Shown: piece after piece, positions 1-13,600 of the stretch | Layout of the letters: each line of letters begins with the position of its first letter | Numbering within the stretch: position 1 is the stretch's first letter | Origin: Purshia tridentata | Lineage: Eukaryota; Streptophyta; Magnoliopsida; Rosales; Rosaceae | DNA: 64,000 nucleotides | Direction of reading: 5' to 3' | NCBI GenBank assembly: GCA_003254885.1 | Contig: QANT01008409.1 | Location: 1-64,000, forward strand | The notes under the pieces: generated by a model | Databases searched by the model: none | Told to the model about the DNA's origin: nothing | What the model saw: only the letters and a program-made list of their open reading frames with translations | Program-made: the position numbers and the translations under genes

Positions 1-180
1 GCCGGCCACCCTCCAGCGACTTTCTGGCGATTTTTCGGCAATTTTTCGAATCACCACTGACAACTTTCCGGAGACTTTTCCGACCACCTCCAATAACTTT
101 CCGATGATTTTTTCGACCACTTTCTGGCGACTTTTCCGGCCACTCTCTGAAGAATTTTCCAACCACTTTCTGACGACTTT
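1..180. repeat. Degenerate short tandem repeat, cut by the left edge
   Basis: Loosely repeated words such as CGACTTTTCCGGCCACT and ACTTTCTGGCGACTTTT recur about every 15 to 35 bases. The stretch is much richer in C and G than the AT-rich DNA that follows. It looks like the edge of a degenerate satellite or of a transposon's internal repeat, but the rest lies outside the window. The next 200 bases contain self-complementary AAATTTGAAATTCAAATT-type words, as in the end of a foldback MITE. The family is not identified. Confidence 0.4.
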
Positions 181-1384
181 TTTTATTTTTAATTATATAT
201 TTCAATTTTTAAATTGTCAAAAAAAATTGAAATATTTCGTGAAATTCTCACCTTTAAATTTTGTATCCAAACAATAGAATTTTAAATCTAGGGATTTTAA
301 TTACATAAATTTCAAATGCATAAATTTGAAATTCAAATTCAAATCTAAATTAGTAAATTTAAATCAAGAATCCAAACGAATACTAAGTGTGACTATTTTT
401 CTCGGAAGGATATTAATTAAGTTTTACGCTGATATATGATTTTTCTTGGGAACTTTCTTTTGGTTGTTGTGAGAATGAAAACTAGCTTGAATATTTATGA
501 AAAAGAAAAAAAATCAATAATAAAAAGCAAAAGAAAAGGTGGCACATTGATAGAGAGATGTGAGAGATAAGGATAATGGTGAGGGTCCATATCTAATATC
601 TTATCAAAAGGAGCCATTCGATCAGTTACAGATTCTGGCTTTATTGGAGCTCAGCAATTGAAGCTATTTAATGTGGTGCACTGCAACTTCCCCTTTCCCA
701 TTTCTCATTAATTTAAATCTTCCTAGCTAATCAACTTATGCTGATAATACTGACCATAACTATCTATTAAAAAAGCTATAGCTTAAATGTACGTATATGG
801 GCAAATGGGCAATGACATATATACTACATAAAAATATAGGAGATGGGTTTTACATATGCATGCATGTCTATTAACCTATAAGTTTAATTTAATTACCACT
901 AGATTAGTCGCTAGTTAATTTCAATTCAGTAGTGCCTGCAGATAGAATTTGAAAATTATTACATACACAAAAGAAATCACCCAAAGATATACATATATAA
1001 TGACCGGCCTCATATACCTCTATCTATCCATATAGCTAGCTATATATAGGGAATTTCGTGGATCTTTCCTTCATTTCATTCTTCCAAATCTGATATAAAA
1101 ACTCATAGTATTTCAGACTATTTAATTAATATTTGAACTGTTTGCCGATGACTTATTGGTACCAAGTTATGTGCATGCATGTTTGAACAGTACATTTCCG
1201 GCCATTTCATATGAATTAAGCATTCTATGTGGAAATGATAACCTTTATTGTTGGGGGTTGAAGGAATGACTAATTAAGACAAACATGTACAGTACAGAGA
1301 AGAGATGAGATCGATGAGAGATGGAATGGAGCCATATTAAGCTGATCTCTTAATTATATATGGATATTAGTCAAGAGCCTTAAT

Positions 1385-1405
1385 TATATATATATATATA
1401 TATAT
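1385..1405. repeat. (TA)n microsatellite
   Basis: Uninterrupted alternating TA run in AT-rich intergenic DNA. Confidence 0.85.
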
Positions 1406-1702
1406 GCGATCTTGATCTGTATTACTGTATATAATGAATTCTATAAGAAAGCAAAGATGTTTTCCCATTGAAGCTTTGAATTTATGAGAGATTGGTGGGT
1501 ATGATATTTCAACAGCTACCTCCATCGATCACTTTAGACTTTGGAGGAGGGGCCTCCCTTGTCTCCATTATGGGTGGCACATGTGACTACCAATTCAATC
1601 ACCAACACACACATACCCATTCCCGCCATAATTATCATCACATAAATCAATTGCTCTTCTTCCACATCATGCAAACCACAAAGTTAATTAATAAACATTG
1701 AC

Positions 1703-1792
1703 TCTTTTCTTCTTCTTCTTTTTCTTCTTTTCCTTCTTTTCCTTCTTTTTTTTTTTAAAAAAAAGAAAGAAAAAGAGGAGAAAGAATTGAAG
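1703..1792. repeat. Polypyrimidine/polypurine inverted repeat
   Basis: A run of about 45 bases made only of C and T is followed directly by a run of A and G, so the two halves can pair as an imperfect hairpin. It lies in non-coding DNA and could equally be two adjoining low-complexity tracts. Confidence 0.6.
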
Positions 1793-3768
1793 ATAGGGAT
1801 AGAAAAAGCCATGCCATGCTCTCCAACCTTAAAGTTACTTAGTCTATAATTAAGTTCATCACTATGCATGATGATGAAACATTAGCTACCCATATATATA
1901 TATATACAAGCAAATTAACAAGAAGTTTAAAGAAAAAATAAAAGGAAAAACTGAAGGAAATATATTTAATTAGAATGTATGATCCCCATTATGGTGACCG
2001 AAAACTGCATGCATGCACATTTGTAGACTTATAGTTTCAAGTACTGGAATTAGTTAGCTAGTGTTCCATTAATCTTGAAAACGAAGGATGGATATCGATC
2101 ACTGGTCTTTGTCAATATTTGTCATCACCCATACAAAAATACGACTTAGATGAGTTTTATTATAAGGATAAGTATTTAATTAATTATTAAATAGTAAAAA
2201 GGGGACACAATAATCATACCAACTTGCTAACTTTTGAATTTTGAAAATTAAAGCAAGAAACTTTGGACCAACTAAACCGACTAATTAAACCATTCATATG
2301 TACTGGTTTATGGATCACCGAAGCGATATGATATCTACTAGACCATATATGTATATATAGACACCTTTAATTTTTCAAAAAAAGTAACTGAAAATAAAAT
2401 AGAATCCCACAAAAAAAAAAAAACTTTAAAATAAGTTGTAGAATCCCACAAGCTATTAACTGGTACAGCCCTTTTAACTATGTTGTATGAAAAAATTGGC
2501 AGATGTTATAGCAGATGACAACGTACGGCATCCACTATAACAATATTGTAGAAAGGGGTCGATCGATGCCTTCATGCCTCTCCATTTGATTGAGTGGTCT
2601 TTGAGATTAATTTGAATTATCTTTGGTTCAATACTTTTCCTCCCATTTGTCTATTCCATTTCACCAAAATCGTGCCTACATGTGATCTTAACATTAATGT
2701 TATAGGCTTATATATAGCTAATGAAAAGTTGAAAACAATAACAATGACTGGAAGGGCTTGGACACGTACACATGGTATCGATAATATTCTCCATATTAAT
2801 TGAACATATATGTGTGTTTCTTGTGATATTAGTATTAATTTGATATCCGATGTTTATTAATTTAATCCCTTCAGTTATGAAGGGTCAGGAAACACGCACA
2901 TACCTCAGCAAAAATAATATTTCTCTGGTTGGGGATAGGCATATCTTATGTAGTATCATATATTAATATATATATATAGTGGACACTAAGATATAGAAAA
3001 TCGCTTTCAATTCACAATTGAAGAATTGAAATTGGGTTCTCCTCTTTAAAAAGTCATACGATAAATTTAAGGGACTCCTTGTCATTTTGCTGACAAACGA
3101 ATGCATGTTATTGACAAGTGTGCATTTCTCTTACAAAGTTACATATCATCATTTTCATATAGACGTACTGTAGAAAATTCAAACAAAATTATAACTTTTT
3201 GTTTTTGGCAATTAAACGTGCTAAATTGGAAGATAATTGTTTTATTAAGAAAAAAACGATAAAAGAAAATTAAGATTAAATAGTAAATATCAATAATTTT
3301 TCTGTAAAATACTGGACAATTAGTTTATCATAAGATTCAAATATGTAACCGAATGCCCTCATGTTAAATAAAATTATGTTCTCTGTCTTTGTAATTAAAG
3401 CATCCTATTTGTTATTTGGGTGAGGAGTGAGGACTAAGAAAAACAAGGTCTAATTGCCTTTTGTTATGGTCAATTGCAGAAATCCAATATAGAACTCCCA
3501 TGCGAAGTAAGATGTTCGATTTTGTATATGGGATTATTGCCCAAGGAATTATGAAGTTTCAGAAACTGGAGGATCAGGCTCGGGTCCCACTAGAGCAAAC
3601 AAAACCAAAACCAGAATCAGAACCAAAACTCAACTCATCTCCTTTTATTGTAAATTGTTATAATGTAATGCAAGTGCAAGTGCAACTGTGCAAGTGGAAC
3701 AACATCCTTTGTGGTATGTAAACTCCATATCTTGATCCTTGAGGTTGCTGATACCATTATAGTTCTGT

Positions 3769-3791
3769 TCTCTCTCTCTCTCTCTCTCTCT
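3769..3791. repeat. (CT)n microsatellite
   Basis: Uninterrupted CT run about 700 bases upstream of the TCP start codon. Confidence 0.85.
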
Positions 3792-4494
3792 GTCTTTTAG
3801 TCTTTTGCTTTATTTATTTTAAAAAATTATTTCTTCTTTTTTAACATATCTAAAGGATGGGCCTGGCCTAGGAGAAGAGTGGGTTAGAAGCAAACCCCAC
3901 CATCCATTCACGAGATGCCAGGTGTAAGAATTTTAGTAGTCCACCTTGGCAGTTGAGTCCCTTACAAGAGATGGCATCATATGCATATATGGGGTTGCTG
4001 TTACAATTATGGCATGCAGGAGAAATAATAATGAAGGGAAGGGAGGAGGAATCCATCAAATTGATGATTTGATATCCATGGAATGTGGGAAGCGAAATTA
4101 GAGAATGGGGTTTTTATTTATTTTTTGGCCTGAAATGGGGTTTTTATTCATGTGTCTGATGAGCAGATGAGGTGGTAAAAGAAAGAAATTGGCGGTTAAA
4201 GTTGCATTCATATCTGGCTAGTCAAAACCGGCAACAGTGTAAAAAGCGGTAAGAAAAAGGAAAGGACACTTGAAGATAGAGAGAGAGAAATAAAAGAAAG
4301 AGTAAAAAACAACTAAACCCAGTCTACCCAGAGTTAAAATTTTGACAATGGGTACATTGGGATTTTAATATTTTTATGGCTTTGTCTTTCATTCTTTGCC
4401 AAAAACAGTGAAAACTCATGAAAGTCTAGGACTTTTCAGGTCACCTTCATCAATCAAAGCGGACTGAGGACCCCTTTTTCTTTTTTCCCTGTTC

Positions 4495-5415
4495 ATGGAT
4501 CCCAAGGGCTCAAAGCAGCCACAAGAGATACCCAGCTTCTTGAGCCTCCCACAGCCTCAACAACAACAACACCAGCAGCAGCAACAACAACAGCAGCAAC
4601 CCAACATGAGTGAGAACAAACCTGCTGAAATCAAAGACTTCCAGATTGTGATTGCAGACAAAGAAGAGGGCAAGAAGCAGTTGGCACCCAAGAGAAGCTC
4701 CAACAAAGACAGACACACAAAGGTTGAAGGCAGGGGAAGGAGGATACGGATGCCTGCTCTGTGTGCCGCTAGGATTTTCCAATTGACCAGAGAATTGGGC
4801 CACAAATCTGATGGGGAAACCATACAGTGGCTTTTACAGCAGGCGGAGCCGTCGATAATTGCGGCCACCGGGACCGGTACGATACCGGCATCGGCTTTGG
4901 CAGCGGCTGGGGGCTCTGTTTCACAGCAGGGCACTTCTCTGTCAGCTGGATTACACCAAAAGATTGATGAATTGGGGGGGTCCAGTATTGGGGGGTCAGG
5001 GAGTAGGACCAGTTGGGCCATGGTAGGTGGGAATATGGGAAGACCCCATGTGGCCGCTGGGCTATGGCCCCCTGTCAGTGGCTTTGGCTTCCAGTCATCA
5101 TCTGCTCCATCAACAACAAATCTGGGCACTGAGAGTTCAAATTACCTGCAAAAGATTGGCTTTCCTGGGTTTGACTTGCCAGTCACCAACATGGGTCCTA
5201 TGAGTTTCACCTCAATTTTGGGTGCTGGTGGTAATCAACAACTTCCTGGGTTGGAGCTTGGCTTGTCTCAGGATGGCCATATTGGGGTTTTGAACTCACA
5301 AGCCTTGAGCCAGATTTACCAGCAGATGGGGCAGGCTAGAGTGCACCAGCAGCAGCAGCAGCACCACCACCAGCAGCCTCCTGCCAAGGATGATTCTCAA
5401 GGCTCAGGACAGTAG
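4495..5415 (+). CDS. TCP20: Class I TCP transcription factor, TCP20-like
   Basis: Single-exon gene of 306 residues. Residues 2-18 resemble the start of Arabidopsis TCP20 (MDPK... and a PSFL-like motif), then comes a glutamine tract (about 22-35). The basic helix-loop-helix TCP domain spans about 66-125 and includes [17 protein letters not shown] and the helix word [17 protein letters not shown]. The shorter basic region is the class I (PCF) form. The C-terminal half keeps TCP20-type blocks ([25 protein letters not shown]) and ends in KDDSQGSGQ, close to the TCP20 tail. Class I TCP proteins bind GGNCCCAC-like sites in growth and cell-cycle genes, and TCP20 is also tied to nitrate signalling. 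Function here is inferred from family. The start is the first ATG of the frame, and the next ATG (codon 38) would lose the conserved N-terminus. The polyglutamine length is likely to vary between alleles. Confidence 0.95.
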   Translation: MDPKGSKQPQEIPSFLSLPQPQQQQHQQQQQQQQQPNMSENKPAEIKDFQIVIADKEEGKKQLAPKRSSNKDRHTKVEGRGRRIRMPALCAARIFQLTRELGHKSDGETIQWLLQQAEPSIIAATGTGTIPASALAAAGGSVSQQGTSLSAGLHQKIDELGGSSIGGSGSRTSWAMVGGNMGRPHVAAGLWPPVSGFGFQSSSAPSTTNLGTESSNYLQKIGFPGFDLPVTNMGPMSFTSILGAGGNQQLPGLELGLSQDGHIGVLNSQALSQIYQQMGQARVHQQQQQHHHQQPPAKDDSQGSGQ

Positions 5416-8400
5416 TAGATTTGGTCACATGAAGATTTCATAAAGTTTGGAAGGGACATGCAAGCAGTATCATTTTGTTGGGAGACTGAGTTTATTTTTG
5501 GTAATGGTATTTGTATTGTATAATTGGAAAAGAAGCACACAAAAAAAAAAGTGAGGAAAGAGATACTAGAGAGAATTCATTAGGGACTGGATTTGTTTTG
5601 CCCCTTCTTTTTCTCCACTGCATGACTCAAGTCTCCATATACAGGTGCTTCTGCTTCTGTTGTTTAGTTTTTCACTACTCTTTCTTTTAGCCACTGGGAA
5701 ATAATTGTTAAGAGTGTTACTTGTGCAGGTGGATTTGTTCACAGCCAAAAATTGCTTGGGTTTGGGGTTAACTTCTGCTTTAATTCAGAGGTGTGTTGAT
5801 TATAGTGTAAGGCATCTTTATTTATTTTGTTCTTCACTAGGTGTGGATGAAGTGGTGCTCAGTTTGTTTGTGAAAATTTAAACATACAGTTCTATAGTCA
5901 ATACTTATCCAATTTCTTCTTAGGTCTACTAAGGGCTCTTAATCATCTAAGATCTTCATTATGTTTTGCACAAAAGGGCAATTACTTTTCGCAATCAGCT
6001 ATCTAATACATGCGCTCTGCTTGCTCTCTCATGTCACTTACAAAGAACGCCTCTTTGGACCATTGGACCAATCTCATTTTGTTTTTATAATCAAATTTCT
6101 TCTTTTCTCTGTGAATTCTTGACTTGCAACTCATTACTTTTTCTTCTTTGTGATAAGTACAGGGACTATTTGTTCCGAGTAAAAATTCCCTTCCACAAAC
6201 TTCTCTATGTCCAGGTCCTTAGAAATATGACACGTAATAATTATGTGAACAAAGCACAAATGAATGAAGATCCCCTTAAGAATGGCATTCTTAGAACAGT
6301 GAATTGGGAATATCTACTTAGTCAAACTGACTTTATCGTCTTTGCAATGTTATAGAAGAACCTTTAAACCTCATTCAAGGACCTTGGTCTCACCACAGTA
6401 GTGTCTTTAATGGGCTGATAGCCTTGTAGCTACCCTTTTTCCCCCTTGAGTTTCCAAGTACATTTCAATCCCTCGAGATGAATATAAGTCCTAATATCTT
6501 TTGTACCTGACCTTCAAAATAGGAACTCCTCATTTTTGTGTCAGTATTTAGCTTTAGTGAGCTATCTGATTTACCCAAATTGAATCTAACACTGGACATT
6601 GGCTAACATCATCACGAGTACAATTAGAAGACTTATTAAGATGCTAATTGACTAAACTATCCAGAACCTACTAGAATCTGCCAAAGAACCACACTATAAA
6701 AACTTAACAAAATTTATTTATTTTGAGTATCTGAGTTTACAGTAGATGGTAGCATCATGTACTGTGACCTGAGTCCCAACTGATGTTTCATAAGTACATA
6801 GCTTAAGAGCCATGCTTAAAGTTTCTATAGAAATACAGTGCATCTAACTCAAGAAATCAAGGTTGACAAAGTAGAAATAGGAACTCTAGAATTAGAACTT
6901 AATGGACATACCATTATCTCATGTGTGTGACCTTGTAAGGTTCAAGCAGAGCAAGCTTTGTGACACAGTAGAATAGATTGTCTTTGGCATATTGTAAGAG
7001 GTATCAGGGAAAGGGTTCCTTCTTGTGGTGTCAGATTGGTCTTTGTCTATAATGTAAATATCTATCAATTTCAACCCTCTATCTAGTTTCAATAGCTTTT
7101 TTGTGAGGTTCACATATGCTCATCATAGGACAGATGATCAAGATGTTTCTTTGGGTTCAAATTGTATTTATTGATGCATGGAGCTTATGAAGTAGCAAAT
7201 AATTTTATATAAAATGCAGAAAGTTTACATGTATAAAACATGTAGTTGCTATGGTCTTTGCATTTGAGTAACTGAGCCAAGATAACTACATGGCAAAATG
7301 TGTCATAAAAAGAATATAGGAGATGTTTACTAAACAAAATCTTTGAATATTTTGGTGAAGCTTACATATATGTTGAGTAGCTGAGAAGTTTATCTATGTT
7401 TTGAAAGTGACATTTAAGGCTCTAGGTTATGCTTTGTCAGCATTGCCCTTTCATTCATTCTTGTAGTTTATAGTCTTTGTCGTGGCCTGTTCTTGTTTTC
7501 TTTTTTTTTCTTTGATGGAGTCTCTTTCTGCTTCTGCTTTTTCTCACTTATTTTGTCATCTGGTGCTATTATTGTGGCAACCTTTATGGTCAAAGTTTTA
7601 GATGAATTTATAATATTGACGTATAAACCAGGGACTATTAGAGTTAAAACTGCACTAGCATGAGTGTGAAAACCTATAGTTGATCAGAAGATTCAGCCTA
7701 GGCCAAGTGATTCACCCTGAAATCCAACTTTCCACATATGCCATGAGAAACCAGCCACTATATATGGTTGAATATCACCATCACCCTCTTCTGATTGTTG
7801 TTAATTTTAAATCTTAACGTTCAAGCATTCTCACTAGCTACGTACTAGAACTATGGCGTAAACTTCCTTTGTCGTTTGACATGTCTAGAGTGGAGACCCC
7901 CCCAACAACAGGACAGCAAGGAAGGACTTTGTGTAAATGCTAATTGCTGCATACAAGACTTTGGTTTACTAGGTACAAAAGAAGCTTTGAAATTTATGTG
8001 AGTTTTGATAGGGTTAAAATTTGCTCTTGTATTCCAAAGATGCAGTTTCCATGATTCGTACTAACTACTAGTACCAAACCAGCACTTTGAATTACTTGTC
8101 CCAGACAATTTGGATCAAACCCCAGTTATGTCTTATTGTTTTGACTGTTTGTGTTTCTCAAGAAATTTCTTGGTTCCATCACTTTCGTAGTTCTTGGTCC
8201 TACGGTTGTTATTAAGAAACCGGCTTTTGCTCCTCTATATCAGGTAATAATGGGTGTCTCATTTGCATTAACATTTGATCTACATGTGTGTTTATTTTCA
8301 CTGTCATCGCACTCAGGAGTCAATTCGGTGATGAAATGCAAGCAAGTTTCGTATTAACATGCATTCAATGTTTGACGTCGCCTTATAGCAGATCGAGTAA

Positions 8401-10684
8401 GGCAGTATGCATCTTTTCTGGGCCTTTTGGGCCATATATATACAGAAACTTCCAGCTGTATCTCTCAGTATTACCTGAAAAGTGCAAGTATACTATATAT
8501 CCATCAGTCCATTCTCTGTATTTTCCAGTGTTTGAGAAAATCAATTTATTGAGACGACCTTTGTTCCTTGATTTAGCCCACCAGAACAAGTGTGCAATTG
8601 TTCTGCTGTAATGGGCCCATATCATATCTACTGTAATATCCATCAACCCCAAAGATTGCAACTTGCTAATATGTGACTAATTAATATCCCCTTTTGCTTT
8701 TATTCCCTTTTACCAGATATTTCATGGGTTTTAGTTTTACACCACGTGATCAAATACATCGAATTCTAGCTAGCTGGATTATTCTCTTAATTGATTAAGC
8801 CACGTGGCAGAAGCTAAGTGCGTTCATATTGATCATGTTTGTTGGAGATGGATGCGATGTGGATAAATGTTGTTTTACGGACCTGATAGATGTATAATCT
8901 GCCTAAATTCTTGTGCCATGTGTCAAACACAATTTAGAATTTAGAATTTAGAATACTAGTCAGGATTTCAACTCTTAATCTTCCTTATCTCATTGTCTTT
9001 TAACGTTAAAGAGAATCCAATCAAGTTACCTGAAAAACTCGAAATGCATTATTATTCCATGCATGCACCTGTGTTTCATCTCATGAGAATATAAATATAA
9101 TTATTCATTTATATACTTTTTAGTCTTCATTGGGTACATACTAATTAATTAATTAATTAATTAATAAGTAGCCTACTCTATATACATATAAGTATAATAT
9201 CGATCCATAAATTTTTGTTTTTATCCAACCGTATCCGCATTTTGTTGTCTGGGAGACTCCACGTTTGTGGCGTTTTTATCACTCTCCCTCATATAATCAT
9301 ATACGGCTATAGTTTATCGCCTCCCCTCACATCCATCTCAATGTAAAGATAAGGCATAAAATCTTTAATTTGTTGCTATGTTGGATCCATTTCTACCCAA
9401 ATTACACATTTCATTTATGGACGTACTTTGCCCTCATCAGCTTCTTCCATTAATTAATTTCTCCTCCAAATCTTACATTATAATATATTCAATTGAAAAA
9501 TTCATCGCAATACTTTTCCTTATCAAATGTATATAATATAACCTTAGGCCAATCTCAATTAATTAGTATTTATATACAGTTTTTGCCGAGCGTTTGTGTC
9601 ACTTCTTATTCAATAATGTTATTTTTATCATATTTTTATACCATCTTATGTGTCATTATTGTATTGGACAAAGTGTTTCTTTATTTTTATGGTTTTTATT
9701 TTTATTTTTTTAGTGTCCAATGTATTATTTTTATGGTTTTTATTTTTATTTTTTTAGTGTCCAATGTATTATTGGAATAAAATTATGGTATGAAAATGTG
9801 GTAAGTATAGCATTATTGCTTTTTATTAGATCATTTGATAAATTAATCTAAATTTAAAAATTTTAATGACATTTTAGGAGAGTTTGATATTGACATTTTT
9901 TTTCTTATTCCCTTGGTAGTTGGTAACTATCAAAGAGAAATTTTTTTTTTTTTAAAAGACTATGAAATGCACCCGTAGTTTTTTGTTTATTTTGAAAATA
10001 TGATCTTCAAAAGTGTAACATTTTTGAAGTAGTGCTCCAAAGCACAACTAAAAATTGAATCGGATTGAATGAAAAGTTTAAAAGTTAATTTTGACTCATC
10101 AGTTGGGGATGAGTTAGGCATTTGATTTACATGGGCAGAAAGCCAGTGACTCACGCTGGAATTGCCGCCAGAATTTGCGGCAAATTTGCGACCAAGAGTA
10201 TAGTCAACACGTGCCTTGCCACGCCAATACTAAACGAAACGTGGAGTTCCAAACCCCGCCATCGTCATACGAATGGACCCGCTCTCAATTTCATCATAAA
10301 AATAAAAAATGTAAAATGTAAAAAATAAAAAACGCCTAAATCCCAGACACCCTCACGAGCCCACATGGCAACCGTCCGCGGGGTTAAATTAACCGTCTAT
10401 CCACCCAATTCCAACTGGACACGTCACAAAAGTAGTGCTTACGGCATTTTAGGCCCAACGGCCCCTTCCTCTTTTAACTTTTTTTAGTACATTTTGTTCC
10501 TCTTCTTAAAACACACACACTCTCTCTCTGTGGTATTTCCTTGAATGTTGGAGGAGGCATCATTGTATAGTATCTTTCTCAAAAGTATGTGTTGTGAAGT
10601 ATAAGATTGTAATTATTCTTAAAATCGTTCTATTTGGAGGTATTGGGTTGCGTCGAGATTTCCGATAGATTTGGAAACAAAAAA
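5416..10684. other. Intergenic region between TCP and ACR genes
   Basis: About 5.3 kb with no gene that I can support. The first few hundred bases are probably the TCP 3' UTR. Open frames near 5966-6355 and 8151-8661 have neither domains nor plausible codon use. A hAT-like MITE lies at 9611-9818. Palindromic CACGTG (G-box) words occur at 8743-8748 and 10208-10213; the second is about 475 bases before the ACR start codon. The last 150 bases include a CT-rich leader typical of a 5' UTR. Confidence 0.6.
9602..9827. mobile_element. hAT-like MITE, copy 1 (element about 9611-9818)
   Basis: The ends form imperfect terminal inverted repeats of about 32 bases. The left end starts CAATAATGTTATTTTTATC. 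The right end, read on the other strand, starts CAATAATGCTATACTTACC. The flanks match as a short direct repeat (CTTCTTATT and CTTTTTATT, one mismatch), in line with an 8-bp hAT-type target duplication plus a base. Inside, a 44-bp unit ending in AGTGTCCAATG is duplicated in tandem (starts near 9681 and 9725). There is no coding capacity. A diverged second copy lies in opposite orientation at 59941-60142. Confidence 0.75.
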
Positions 10685-13600
10685 ATGGATGACGAGTATG
10701 CTAAGTTCGTTAGGAGGATGAACCCACCCCGGTATTTTTCTAAATCTTCTGGGTTTTTTTCTTTTTTTGTTAAATTATAATCCTTTCGGTTTTCTGGGTT
10801 GGTTTTTTGTGTTTGTTTTTTCAACATGTCGATATGTTTGATATCTATTGGTTGTTGCTATAAACTTGTAAAGGGTCTCTGAATTGTTTTCTTTGGCTTC
10901 AATTTTTCTTGAATTATCATTGATTTTCATCCTTTTTTATGCTGTTTATTGGTTTCATGAGAACGTAACAGGAAATAGTACTGCATCTGTGTTTTCTTTT
11001 ACATCTCGTTAAATTTTCCAGACAATTATTAATCTCCTGATCTTGTTCTTTGATTAAGAAAATAAAGATGTATTGGATAGTTTTTATCCGTAGATTCAAA
11101 TTAGTTTTGTTTTGGAAATTCTAGGCATCACATAAGTAAAGCCAAAAGTTCTCCGGAATGCTATTTTAAATTTTATTTCTTTTCCATATATGCTAGCTAA
11201 GCTGAAAATTGAAATGAACCTCCCCTCTAGAGGAAACTAGCTTGTTGGTTTGGCCCATGTGATTGTCCTCTTCTTTGAAGTGTGTATGCGAAGCGAGAAG
11301 CTTTATCTGATTTACCTTTTGTTCTTGCAGAGTGGTGATTGATAATGATGCTTGCGAAGATGCCACTGTTATCCAGGTGAGGCTTCTACCTTGTGATTTT
11401 TCTGTTTGCTTGTCATATGTATTTGTTGAAGTCAATTATGTAATATGAAATTATATATTGGCTTTAAAGAATTCGGCTGAACAAGTATTTGGATATATCA
11501 TTTTTATTTTTTATTTAGGTTGATAGTGTCAACAAACATGGACTTCTCTTGGACGTTGTCCAAGTGCTTACAGATGTGAATCTTTTAATAACCAAAGCTT
11601 ATATCTCATCTGATGGGGTATGGTTCATGGATGGTAAGGTTTTTTTTCAACTTCCCGTGTTAATGAATTTTTATTTTTGAGAAAATATGAGCTTCCTTTT
11701 TTGTTTTTTCTATTTCTTCCCCTGTCCGCTCCCTTTCTCTGTTTCTTTCTTTTGTGCTAAGGCTTTGACCTAATTTTCTCTTTTCAGTATTTAACGTGAT
11801 TGATCAAAATGGGAAGAAAATCAGCGACAAGGACATTATCAGTTATATTCAAATGGTTAGTACTTGATCCTATATTCCTATGTTAGAGGAAAATAGTAGA
11901 AAATAAATTTTATGTTCTTTTCCTGAAGATGAAAATCATAGTTCAATCAAGCCAAACAGTTACATTAGGCTCAGTCTAGGGGATTGTTTGTCTATTCGTT
12001 CTTAAATAAAAATCTTGGGACATGAACGTGTTTTTAACACCCAGCCATAAATATGGCTGTATTCTTTTTCTGAAAGACATTAACACATGTGAACTAAGTA
12101 AGTCTAACCCTTTCCTTAAATCAGGCTTGGGACTGGCTGTATTACAATTTGAAGTTTTTCACCTTTCAAGCTGAAATTTCTGATGACAAGTGACAGAAGT
12201 AATTACTTAATATTTGCTGACAATCTGATGTTTAGAAGAAGAGAATTTCCTTACACAGCTCCCAAATTAGTTATGCTAAATATTTTAAAGGTTGCCTGTC
12301 ACACTTTTCATATTTATCATCTGATTTATGCTATAACTTTCAGTTTTGTGCTAGGAACACTATTTCAAAATCACGTTTCTGTGTCACCTATAAACTTAGT
12401 CTTTCCTTGGACCAAAATATATTGACTTATGGGAAAAACTTGTCAATTTTCATTTGACTTCTCAATTTTGCAGAGACTTGAAAGCAATGCCAGCTTTGTA
12501 CCCTCTATGAGAGACTCTGTTGGTGTGATGCCCTCAGAAGAGCACACTTCAATTGAGCTCAGTGGTACTGACAGACCTGGTTTATTGTCTGAAGTGTGTG
12601 CAGTTCTAGCAGACCTTCACTGTAATGTGGTAAATGCCGAGATATGGACACACAATGATAGAGCTGCAGCTGTAGTTCATGTCACAGATGATTCCACTGG
12701 TTGTGCAATTGAAGATCTGAACCGTCTCACTACAATTAAGGAATTGCTTTGCAATGTTCTCAAAGGGAACAGCGACTTGAAGGCTGCTAAAATGACACTT
12801 GCAACCCCTGGAGTTACAAGTAGAGATCGAAGGTTGCATCAGATTATGTTTGCTGACAGGGATTATGAAAGGGTTGAAAGAGCAGAACTAAGAAGAGTTG
12901 AGGATAAGGGCTCAAGACCCCATGTAACTGCATTGGATTGCAGTCAGAAGGATTACACTATCATTACCATGAAGTCAAAAGATCGACCAAAATTGTTATT
13001 TGACATCATCTGTACTTTAACAGACATGCAGTATGTGGTTTTTCATGGGATGGTCAATACAGGGAGGATGGAAGCTTATCAGGTAAGATAAATTTATATT
13101 AAAGTTTCTGAGGGTATAATTATTGACCAAAACAAGTTGACCATTATAGATACAGTGAGGCATATATCTTGGCCTTTAAAGATATTGCCTAATGAAATGG
13201 TTCTGGTTTGCAAAGTCAGCAAAGGTCAGCTGAATTTGACAAACTGATGACTATTTAAATATTTAAACTTTAGCTGATCTCTCTCTCTTTTGTGGGGTGT
13301 TGGGTGAAATGTTCTGAATCAATCAGGCAGAAATTTGTTTGCAGTCTTTATCCTTTGGGTTGGGGATATGTGTGTTTAGAATTATCTTTTCATTCCCATC
13401 TAAACAGGAAAGGTATATTTTTGTAGGAATTTTACATTCGACATGTTGATGGGCTTCCTATAAGCTCTGAAGCTGAGCGAGAACGTGTTGTACAATGTCT
13501 TGAAGCAGCCATTGAAAGACGGGCATCTGAGGTGCAGTGAACTTTTAACTGATGAGAAACTTCATGTTCAGTTATCATGTTCACAACGATATTATATACT

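Larger units (their letters stand above)
400..4494. other. AT-rich intergenic region
   Basis: No gene is seen in this stretch. It holds simple repeats (a TA run near 1385-1405 and a CT run at 3769-3791), a polypyrimidine/polypurine inverted repeat near 1703-1792, and many short AT palindromes. Short open frames here (for example at 1492 and 3461) show no recognisable domain. The last few hundred bases are presumably the promoter and leader of the TCP gene. Confidence 0.6.

Noticed and set aside
3461-3721. 86-codon frame upstream of the TCP gene
   Set aside because: No recognisable domain and AT-rich random-looking composition.
4510-5129. Long minus-strand frames opposite the TCP gene
   Set aside because: They are antisense shadows of a GC-rich and polyglutamine coding sequence, with runs of Leu or Cys.
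5966-6355. 129-codon frame downstream of the TCP gene
   Set aside because: Composition is unlike that of a conserved protein, with no domain, no splice partners and no convincing start.
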